From contig JANQPW010000625.1 of assembly GCA_028285285.1 (NCBI GenBank), forward strand, positions 1 to 10,842: 10,842 nt of DNA, read 5' to 3'. A model generated the notes under the pieces. That model was not told where the DNA came from, searched no databases, and was given only the letters and a program-made list of their open reading frames with translations. Made by a program: the position numbers and the translations under genes. Below, piece by piece: positions 5,510-10,842 of this stretch (position 1 is the first letter of the stretch; the number at the start of each line of letters is the position of its first letter). The DNA comes from Silvanigrellales bacterium. GTDB lineage: Bacteria > Bdellovibrionota_B > Oligoflexia > Silvanigrellales > Silvanigrellaceae.

Positions 5510-7537
5510 ATGATTCATCTGCTGTTTCGTCCTGTTCTTCTGGCATGTCTGCCCCTAGCGGTGTTGACTCTTCCGAGTTGTGTTTCTCGAAAGGAGCCTC
5601 AATCGCAAGCACAGCTGCGACAAGTCAACACGCAAAACCGACTCCTCGATTCAGACACGCAGTGTCCTGCGCCCGTTTTGCGGGGAGTCGAGGCAATTGA
5701 GTTTGAGGCACAGCTGGCGCAGCGGAGCGAATCTCAGCGTTTGAATGTGAGCCGGAGCCAGCAGATAGAACGCTTAAGATCTCCCGACAAAGGTGGTTTT
5801 GATATGGTCGTTGTGGGCGGCGGGGCCACTGGTTTGGCCGCCTGTTTGCAAGCTACGGTTCAGGGCCTCCGAGTGGCTTGTGTCGACAAGGGTGATTTCG
5901 CCTCGGGCACAAGCAGTCGCAGCACCAAGCTCATTCATGGCGGGGTGCGCTACCTAGAATCGGCCATTGTTTCCTGGCTTCCCTTTTTGGAGCGTTGGGA
6001 AAATGCGGAGTTGGTTGCCGAGGGGCTTCGGGAGCGCAGCAATTTTTTGAAAATGGCGCCGCACCTCACAAGTGAGCTGCGCATCATCACTCCTGTGTAT
6101 GGCAACAACTGGCTCAATAAAATTTGGAATCAGCAATACCTCAAAGCGGGGCTCTTGGCCTACGACACCTTGGCAATGAGACATGGGCTCGAGCGCACGC
6201 GCTCCATGAGAGCCACCGACAAAGGATTTGCAGAGCGCTATTCCTTTTTGAGGAAAGCGAGCAAAGCGACGGGAGGGCAAGCTCCGCAGCAGCTAGTGGG
6301 TGTGGTCGAGTACTCCGACGGTCAGTTCAATGACGCCCGCATGGCTGTGAGCCTTGCCATGACCGCGCTGAAAAAGGGAGCGGTCGTGGTCAACCACATG
6401 GAGCTGACGGCTCTGTTGAAGGACGAATCGGGGCGTATCAATGCCGTTCAATTGAAAGACCTGATATCGGGCCAGCAGTTTTCGGCGCAAACCCATGTGG
6501 TGGTCAATGCAACGGGCCCTGGGCTTGATGAAGTGAGGCTGAAACTTGATGATCCTCAGGCAGAGAAAATGGTGATTCCTAAGCCAGGAACCCATATTGT
6601 GATCGATGCCGACAAGATGCCTCTGGGAAGTAAAGGAATTCTCATTCCAAAAGCTGAGAATGGCAGTGTCGGGTTTTTGAAACCTTTCGAAAATAAGGTT
6701 GTGATTGGCACCACGGAAGAACCCCTTGTGAGCTCTGTGGACAATCCTCGAACGAAACTGGAATATGTGGACTATTTGGTGCGCATGGCCAATAGCCTCT
6801 TGGAAGACGATCGTCAGATCAGCCGCGATGATGTGAAGTCGGTGTGGACCGGTGTGCGGCCACTCGTGTTGAAAAAAGAGCAGCTCAAAACTGCTGATGT
6901 GAGCCCTCAAGCCTCGCGCAAACATCGCATTGAAGTTTCAGAAAAGTCGGGCCTTGTGAGCATTGGTGGGGGAAAGTGGACGTCCTTCGGGGCCATGGGC
7001 CGCGAGGTCGTGGCCCGAGCAGTGGAAGAGGCAGCTCTCACAAAGAAGGTGGACGGCTCGAAAGACCTGGCCGACGAGCCGCTTTTGGGAGGTCAGGGCT
7101 TTCACAGCGATCTTTGTCACCATATTCGCAATCGCTTGGCTGGCATTCAGGGCTCCTCCCCGGTTTTGCAAGGGAAAGCCCTAGATCAGGCAGCGGTGAA
7201 CCTGGCCAGGAACTATGGAACGAAAGCTCCCCTCATTCTCGATCTCATTGAAACAAAACCTGAGCTCGCTCGGCCTCTCGTGCCAGGCCTGCAATACCTT
7301 GCTGCGGAGGCTGTGTATGCCACACGTGAAGAAATGGCGCTCACGCCGGCTGACGTGCTTGCGCGCCGCACCCGCCTCGCCTTTATTGACCACGATGCGG
7401 CTGTCAGCGCTGTTTCGGAAGTGTTTCGCTTGATGGAGGCTGAGATCGATTGGCCCAACTCATATGGCGATGTGAAGTTGAAGAGCCAGAACGAGCTCAA
7501 CCGTATGAAACCCAAAGAGCTGAGTGATCTGATATGA
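5510..7537 (+). CDS. glpD: FAD-dependent glycerol-3-phosphate dehydrogenase with N-terminal lipoprotein-like signal
   Basis: A 675-residue GlpD/GPD2-family flavoprotein, expected to oxidise sn-glycerol 3-phosphate to dihydroxyacetone phosphate and pass electrons to quinone. The FAD-binding Rossmann motif is VVGGGATG (101-108). Conserved blocks follow: GTSSRSTKLIHGGVRYLE (133-150), APHL (183-186), YSDGQFNDARM (268-278), NATGP (333-337), IGTTEEP (399-405), WTGVRPL (446-452) and GGGKWTS (486-492). The helical C-terminal domain includes RRTRLAFID (619-627). It looks closer to the mitochondrial GPD2 type than to E. coli GlpD. Unusually, residues 1-24 form a hydrophobic signal ending LTLPSC (Cys24, with an atypical Pro at -2), followed by a polar linker of about 70 residues. 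The ATG has GGAGGGG upstream; a TTG at 5492 lies inside that site and is rejected. GTG at codon 80 is a fallback start without a ribosome site. No glpF, glpK or glpR is adjacent. Confidence 0.9.
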   Translation: MIHLLFRPVLLACLPLAVLTLPSCVSRKEPQSQAQLRQVNTQNRLLDSDTQCPAPVLRGVEAIEFEAQLAQRSESQRLNVSRSQQIERLRSPDKGGFDMVVVGGGATGLAACLQATVQGLRVACVDKGDFASGTSSRSTKLIHGGVRYLESAIVSWLPFLERWENAELVAEGLRERSNFLKMAPHLTSELRIITPVYGNNWLNKIWNQQYLKAGLLAYDTLAMRHGLERTRSMRATDKGFAERYSFLRKASKATGGQAPQQLVGVVEYSDGQFNDARMAVSLAMTALKKGAVVVNHMELTALLKDESGRINAVQLKDLISGQQFSAQTHVVVNATGPGLDEVRLKLDDPQAEKMVIPKPGTHIVIDADKMPLGSKGILIPKAENGSVGFLKPFENKVVIGTTEEPLVSSVDNPRTKLEYVDYLVRMANSLLEDDRQISRDDVKSVWTGVRPLVLKKEQLKTADVSPQASRKHRIEVSEKSGLVSIGGGKWTSFGAMGREVVARAVEEAALTKKVDGSKDLADEPLLGGQGFHSDLCHHIRNRLAGIQGSSPVLQGKALDQAAVNLARNYGTKAPLILDLIETKPELARPLVPGLQYLAAEAVYATREEMALTPADVLARRTRLAFIDHDAAVSAVSEVFRLMEAEIDWPNSYGDVKLKSQNELNRMKPKELSDLI

Positions 7538-7542
7538 ATCAG

Positions 7543-7558
7543 AGCCTGGGTCTAGGCT
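7543..7558. terminator. Weak hairpin at the glpD/argH convergence
   Basis: AGCCT (7543-7547) pairs with AGGCT (7554-7558) around GGGTCT in the 14-base gap between the stops, and overlaps the argH TAG. There is no T-run on either strand, so this is at best a weak bidirectional stop. Confidence 0.2.
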
Positions 7559-9015
7559 GAGGCCACGTTCAGGCGGCCCTGTTGTTGTGCTTTTTGCACA
7601 TTTTCAAGACAGGTTCCCCCGGGTGCTTGGCGCTTTTCCACAGCGGCCTGTGGTGTGAGGGCGTGGATGGCACTGTGCAGCTCACCTTTGAGCCCATCCA
7701 CCTCCTTCATGTGTTGTGGTTCCAGCTCTTGGACCTGCACTCCCACAGCATCCGCTTTTTCCACAAGCTGGGCGGTGATTTGGTAGGCCTGGCGGAAGGG
7801 AATTCCATTTTCTACCAGAAGGCCAGCAACCTCTGTGGCCAGAACATGCCCCTTCGCGAGCAGGTCTGGTGCCACTTCGGGCCGAAAACGCATGGCCGAG
7901 ATGAATTGCGTGAACACATGGAGCACTTGATGCAGTTCCTCGCAAGCATCGATCAGATCCTTTTTGACTTCATGGAGATCACTGGAGTAGCTCGTGCACA
8001 AACCCTTCACGGTGGACTTCGCTGCCGAGGCTCGGGCAATGGATCGGGAAGCCTTTGCACGGATCAACTCCGGAACGTCGGGGTTTCGTTTGTTGGGCAT
8101 GATGGAGCTTCCCGTTGACCATGCTGCCGGCAGCTCCAAAAGACCAACGGGCGTTGAAGCCCAATAGATGAAATCTTGGCATTGCTGAGACAAATGAGTC
8201 ATGAGGGTGGCAATGGTGTCTTGCATTTGAAGGAGGAAGTCGCGATCACCCACCGAGTCGTAGGAGTTTTGGCAAACTTCCGCAAAGCCCAGATCGTCAG
8301 CGAGGGCTTCGAGGTTCAGATCGATGGTTGTGCCAGCGAAGGCTGCGGCTCCCAATGGCAACACTGACAACGCTTCTTCCTGGGTGTTTTGCAGGCGTTT
8401 CTGGTCGCGCGAAAGGGCCTGCACGGAGCCCAGCAGAATGTGAGACAGGCGAATGGGTTGACCAAACTGCATGTGTGACTGGCCCGGGATCACAAGCTCT
8501 TCATGTTCTCCAGCGAGCTTGCGGTACACGTCGGTGATACCGCTGAGGGCTTTGTGAAAGAGCTCGGCTTGGTCAGCCACATAAAGGCGAAGCGTTGTGG
8601 CGATGAGATCATTGCGAGAGCGACCGATGTGGATCTTCTTTCCCAGGTCGCCAGCTCGTGCTGTCACAAAAGCCTCGAGGTTCATGTGAATGTCTTCGTC
8701 GGCAATGTTCCAGGTGAACGCGCCAGCTAAGATCTGCTTTTCAGCCTCATTGAGGAGAGAACAGGCGAGATCTTTTTCTTGTGTGCTGAGGAGGCCAAGA
8801 TTGCAAAGCTGCACACACCAAGCTTTTTGAGAGCGGACCTCTTGCTTGACCAAGCGGCGATCGTGCTCCACGCCGTTTGTGAATTGATAGAGTTCCTCTT
8901 TGTTGCCTCCGACATGAGCCGTTTTCAGCACTGCCATGACCGCCCTCGTGTGATCGTTGTTGTGGTTGACCCAGCGGGCTCGTGCTTTTTGCTCACCAAT
9001 CCACTGGAATTTCAT
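7552..9015 (-). CDS. argH: Argininosuccinate lyase (divergent)
   Basis: A 487-residue member of the fumarase/aspartase superfamily that should split argininosuccinate into arginine and fumarate, the last step of arginine biosynthesis. Diagnostic blocks: FTNGVEHDRRL (45-55), DEDIHMNLE (106-114), LGKKIHIGRSRND (124-136), GQSHMQFGQP (178-187, His181), PLGAAAFAGT (220-229), SVGDRDF (254-260), the signature GSSIMPNKRNP (302-312, with the mobile-loop catalytic Ser) and TPQAAVEKRQAPGG (454-467). Departures from the usual ArgH: the N-terminal WGGRF motif is absent and replaced by an extension of about 40 residues; GYTH is GQSH; HTGRSRND is HIGRSRND; and the substrate-loop motif YNxDxQExK reads YSSDLHEVK. 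ATG 9015 follows a close-set GGAAG; the frame extends to TTG 9042, which lacks a ribosome site. It is divergent from argR, consistent with arginine control. Confidence 0.88.
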   Translation of the reverse strand: MKFQWIGEQKARARWVNHNNDHTRAVMAVLKTAHVGGNKEELYQFTNGVEHDRRLVKQEVRSQKAWCVQLCNLGLLSTQEKDLACSLLNEAEKQILAGAFTWNIADEDIHMNLEAFVTARAGDLGKKIHIGRSRNDLIATTLRLYVADQAELFHKALSGITDVYRKLAGEHEELVIPGQSHMQFGQPIRLSHILLGSVQALSRDQKRLQNTQEEALSVLPLGAAAFAGTTIDLNLEALADDLGFAEVCQNSYDSVGDRDFLLQMQDTIATLMTHLSQQCQDFIYWASTPVGLLELPAAWSTGSSIMPNKRNPDVPELIRAKASRSIARASAAKSTVKGLCTSYSSDLHEVKKDLIDACEELHQVLHVFTQFISAMRFRPEVAPDLLAKGHVLATEVAGLLVENGIPFRQAYQITAQLVEKADAVGVQVQELEPQHMKEVDGLKGELHSAIHALTPQAAVEKRQAPGGTCLENVQKAQQQGRLNVASA

Positions 9016-9020
9016 ACTTC

Positions 9021-9031
9021 CATAATATGTC
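9021..9031 (-). promoter_or_regulatory. ARG-box-like motif 1 (overlaps argH ribosome-site region)
   Basis: The plus strand has CATAATATGTC. Read on the minus strand its core ATATTATG matches eight consecutive bases of motif 3. It lies 6-16 bases before the argH ATG, where bound ArgR could block transcription. It is the weakest of the three copies, since it lacks the TGAAT half-site. Confidence 0.3.
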
Positions 9032-9047
9032 TCAGAAAACAATATAT

Positions 9048-9058
9048 TGAATAATATG
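9048..9058 (+). promoter_or_regulatory. ARG-box-like motif 2
   Basis: TGAATAATATG contains the TGAAT half-site known from ARG boxes (TGAAT-W4-ATTCA), with a degenerate second half. Motif 3 repeats it 21 bp downstream with one base different. Paired ARG boxes in E. coli also lie 21 bp centre to centre. It sits in the middle of the argH-argR spacer. Confidence 0.45.
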
Positions 9059-9068
9059 AGATTTTATG

Positions 9069-9079
9069 TGAATATTATG
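9069..9079 (+). promoter_or_regulatory. ARG-box-like motif 3
   Basis: TGAATATTATG differs from motif 2 only at the central base (T for A) and starts exactly 21 bp after it. Together the two form the best candidate ArgR operator of the divergent promoter region. Confidence 0.45.
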
Positions 9080-9127
9080 CAGTTTTTTTGTTTTGGGAAG
9101 GTGAAAAGCGAACGGGGAAAGGGTCAC

Positions 9128-9559
9128 ATGAACGAAGGTTTGGAAGTGTTGCGCGAAAAAGTGGCGGCAGGTTTTGCCGGCACGCAGGCTCAGCTGTGCG
9201 AAGAGCTCAATGATTTGGGCTTTCAGGTCGACCAGTCGTGGGTCTCACGCTCACTGTCTCGGTTGGGTGCGGAGCGGCGAAGGGTTGGGGGGCGGAGGGT
9301 TTATGTGTTGCCGCCCGAGAGCTCCGTGGTTCATTTCAAAGGGCCCTTGCAGGGTATTCTTCTAGCCGTGCTGTCCAACGAGTCGCAAATAGTGGTGAGA
9401 ACCATCACGGGAGCTGCACAGTTTGTTGCCGCGCGCATCGATCAAAGGGTGGGTGATGGCATCTTGGGGTGCATTGCGGGTGACGACACCATTCTCGTGA
9501 TTCCCCGATCTCTTCGTGAGATTGAAGCTGTTAAGGAAGAACTCCGAAATCTGACGTAG
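9128..9559 (+). CDS. argR: Arginine repressor ArgR
   Basis: A 143-residue arginine-dependent transcription factor of normal family length. The N-terminal winged helix-turn-helix (about 1-70) shows GTQAQLCEELNDLGF (17-31) then QSWVSRSLSRLGAERRR, matching the family pattern Q-x-x-[VI]-SR-x-[IL]-x-[KR]-x-G. The C-terminal hexamerisation and arginine-binding domain (about 80-143) has TGAAQFVAARID and GILGCIAGDDTILVIPRS, including the GDD that contacts arginine in known ArgR structures. ATG 9128 has AAAGGG four bases upstream. The frame continues to ATG 9056 and TTG 9047, but those starts lack ribosome sites and overlap the putative operators. Divergence from argH suggests control of argH and of itself when arginine is plentiful. 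Confidence 0.93.
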   Translation: MNEGLEVLREKVAAGFAGTQAQLCEELNDLGFQVDQSWVSRSLSRLGAERRRVGGRRVYVLPPESSVVHFKGPLQGILLAVLSNESQIVVRTITGAAQFVAARIDQRVGDGILGCIAGDDTILVIPRSLREIEAVKEELRNLT

Positions 9560-9575
9560 TTGCCCCGTTGTCACT

Positions 9576-9606
9576 TTTGAGCCCCCAATCATCCCACTGG
9601 CTCGAA
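9576..9606. terminator. Weak hairpin between convergent argR and AIM24-family gene
   Basis: TTTGAGCC (9576-9583) pairs with GGCTCGAA (9599-9606) with one U-G wobble and a 15-base loop, in the 51-base gap between the two stop codons. No T-run follows on either strand, so terminator function is uncertain. Confidence 0.25.
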
Positions 9607-9610
9607 GGTC

Positions 9611-10402
9611 TCAGTTGTCACCATCAATGAGATTGCCCAACCCACCCAACACAGAACCTTCGCCATGGCGTGCGCCGCCGGCCGATGGGGCGTTGGCCAG
9701 AATGCGATCGGCCAGTCGAGAGAAGGGAAGGCTCTGGATCCAGCAGGTTCCGGTGCCTTGAAGCGTGGCCAGAAAAAGCCCTTCACCACCAAACACCATT
9801 GACTTCAGGCCGCCGGCTCGCTCCACCCCAAAGTCGAGGCTTGGTGTGAAGGCCACGACACATCCTGTGTCGACACGAAGCGTCTCGTTGTTCAGCTCCT
9901 TGCGAACGATCGTGCCACCCGCGTGCACGAACGCCATGCCATCTCCCTGGAGCTTTTGCAGGATGAAGCCTTCCCCGCCGAAAAGCCCGGAGCCAAATCT
10001 TCGGTTGAACGTCATGCTGATTTTGGTTCCAAGTGCGGCAGCAAGAAAGGAGTCTTTTTGACAGATGATTTCCTCTTGCCACTCGGCCAAGTTCAGAGGA
10101 ACAATCTTCCCCGGAAAAGGTGCGCCAAAGCCCACCCGACGCTTTTGATTTCCCCGATTGGTGAAGTGAGTCATGAACAGAGATTCACCCGTCAGAGCTC
10201 TCTTGCCAGCTGAAAACAACCTCGCAAAAAAGCCCTGCTCGGGTTCTGAGCCATCGCCCATTTTCGATTCGAAGCCAATGTTGTCTTCCATGAAAGTCAT
10301 GGCACCTGCTTCTGCGATCACGGTTTCACCCGGATCGAGCTCCACCTCCACGATCTGCAGATCGTGGCCTTTCACCTCATAATCAACCTCATGACACTTC
10401 AT
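9611..10402 (-). CDS. AIM24 / TIGR00266 family protein
   Basis: A 263-residue protein of the AIM24 (TIGR00266) family, whose bacterial members have no settled biochemical role; the fold is a TRAP-like beta-sandwich. Seen here: an early VEVELDPGETVIAEAGAMTFM stretch (18-38) typical of the family, and glycine-rich repeats GGEGFILQKLQGDGMAFVHAGG (142-163) and FGGEGLFLATLQGTGTCWIQ (204-223), which look like two copies of one structural unit. A Gly-rich tail ends the protein (about 240-263). No signal peptide or membrane segment is evident. ATG 10402 has AAGGGGA eight bases upstream, and that site overlaps the stop codon of the preceding molybdenum-enzyme gene, so the two are probably co-transcribed and perhaps coupled. 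A function in the molybdenum-enzyme unit would be speculation. Confidence 0.85.
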   Translation of the reverse strand: MKCHEVDYEVKGHDLQIVEVELDPGETVIAEAGAMTFMEDNIGFESKMGDGSEPEQGFFARLFSAGKRALTGESLFMTHFTNRGNQKRRVGFGAPFPGKIVPLNLAEWQEEIICQKDSFLAAALGTKISMTFNRRFGSGLFGGEGFILQKLQGDGMAFVHAGGTIVRKELNNETLRVDTGCVVAFTPSLDFGVERAGGLKSMVFGGEGLFLATLQGTGTCWIQSLPFSRLADRILANAPSAGGARHGEGSVLGGLGNLIDGDN

Positions 10403-10416
10403 CAGAAAATTCCCCT

Positions 10417-10842
10417 TCAGCTCTGCCGAGGCATGCGCAGCGGCAACTCACGGAGACGGGTTCCAGTGAGCTTAAACACTGCGTTCGCAACCGCTGGAGC
10501 AATCGGGGGAGTTCCCGGTTCACCAACACCTCCGAGGGGCTCTCCGCTGTCGATGATCGTGGTGATGATTTCGGGCATTTGCGACGGAGCCAACACGAAG
10601 GCTGTGTCAAAGTTGGCTTGTGTGCAGCGACCCTGATCGATCTCAATCTTTTGTCGCAGCGTTGCACTCAAGCCGTACACAATCCCACTTTCCATTTGGG
10701 CAATCACATTTTGCGGATTGATGGCTTTGCCGCAGTCAACAGCACAGTAAACCTTATGAACTCGAATGCTTCCGCGTTGCGAAACACTCACCTCGGCAAC
10801 TTGAGCCACGATCGACTCAAAGGATCTCACAATGGCCACGCC
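10417..10842 (-). CDS. C-terminal part of a molybdenum hydroxylase large subunit (isoquinoline 1-oxidoreductase beta-like, xanthine dehydrogenase family)
   Basis: The last 141 codons or so of a gene that starts beyond the right edge; the frame is open to base 10842. Diagnostic motifs are VYCAVDCGKAINPQNVIAQMESGIVYGLSA (split here as the cofactor-binding CAVDCG and the helix AQMESGIVYGLSA), NFDTAFVL, and GGVGEPGTPPIAPAVANA near the end. The Glu of GVGEPG corresponds to the conserved active-site glutamate of the xanthine dehydrogenase family. The CAVDCG...INP wording is typical of IorB-type subunits, which hydroxylate N-heterocycles or aldehydes together with a small [2Fe-2S] subunit. That partner is not in the window and would be expected upstream. 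Substrate cannot be inferred. The gene ends 14 bases before the AIM24-family start. Confidence 0.88.
   Translation of the reverse strand, partial: GVAIVRSFESIVAQVAEVSVSQRGSIRVHKVYCAVDCGKAINPQNVIAQMESGIVYGLSATLRQKIEIDQGRCTQANFDTAFVLAPSQMPEIITTIIDSGEPLGGVGEPGTPPIAPAVANAVFKLTGTRLRELPLRMPRQS

Noticed and set aside
6293..6925. Minus-strand open frame of 210 codons inside glpD
   Set aside because: It is His-rich shadow coding produced by the opposite strand of a conserved flavoprotein.
7582..8118. Plus-strand open frame of 178 codons opposite argH
   Set aside because: It is antisense to conserved ArgH blocks, with no recognisable domain or ribosome site.
9016..9042. N-terminal extension of argH to a TTG at 9042
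   Set aside because: It adds nine residues without a ribosome site and would overlap a putative operator; ATG 9015 is preferred.
9040..9049. Perfect palindrome CAATATATTG in the argH-argR spacer
   Set aside because: A 10-bp AT palindrome is easily expected by chance in this AT-rich spacer, and it overlaps the better-supported ARG-box-like motif 2.
1..10842. tRNA, rRNA, CRISPR array, insertion sequence or attachment site
   Set aside because: No cloverleaf-like sequence, regular spaced repeats, transposase or integrase motifs, or long terminal inverted repeats were seen on reading both strands.

Overview
The window reads as a stretch of chromosome from a Gram-negative bacterium of roughly 50-55% G+C. 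A CpxP/Spy-type envelope protein, two proteins with lipobox-like cysteines, a secreted subtilase and a membrane sensor kinase all imply a periplasm. Several proteins are divergent from the E. coli versions. A Bdellovibrionota-like or other non-model proteobacterial origin is possible, but this is only an impression. I see no phage, insertion-sequence, CRISPR, tRNA or rRNA signal, so the region looks like ordinary core and accessory metabolism.

Positions 1-2808, minus strand: an apparent operon transcribed right to left. It encodes a small Spy/CpxP-like lipoprotein with LTxxQ-type motifs (2329-2808), an OmpR-family response regulator (1608-2327), a CpxA-like sensor histidine kinase (150-1604) and the start of a further gene (1-110, probably a class I/II PLP aminotransferase). 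The genes are 1 to 39 bases apart. The regulator most likely starts at a GTG one base past the lipoprotein stop codon. Positions 2809-3263 are a 455-base divergent intergenic region with an AT-rich core. It holds a GTATC-N5-GTATC direct repeat, which has the geometry of a CpxR box, and a small hairpin in the leader of the next gene.

Positions 3264-7537, plus strand: a secreted S8 subtilisin-like protease with propeptide, complete catalytic triad and C-terminal beta-rich domains. It is followed by a GlpD-type FAD-dependent glycerol-3-phosphate dehydrogenase that carries a lipoprotein-like signal sequence and a linker of about 70 residues before its FAD domain. An inverted repeat just before this gene would pair with its Shine-Dalgarno sequence. 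These are the least ordinary features of the window.

Positions 7552-9559: argH (minus) and argR (plus) are divergently arranged around a 112-base AT-rich spacer. The spacer holds three related 8-11 bp motifs, two of them exactly 21 bp apart and carrying the TGAAT half-site of ARG boxes, so ArgR probably regulates argH and itself. Positions 9611-10842, minus strand: an AIM24/TIGR00266-family protein lies downstream of the 3' end of a molybdenum hydroxylase large subunit (isoquinoline 1-oxidoreductase beta-like) that runs off the window edge. The two look translationally coupled.

I found no clearly new multi-gene system. The best leads are the lipoprotein-tagged GlpD with its hairpin leader, the compact lipoprotein/two-component operon with a candidate self-regulatory site, and the ARG-box-like cluster.
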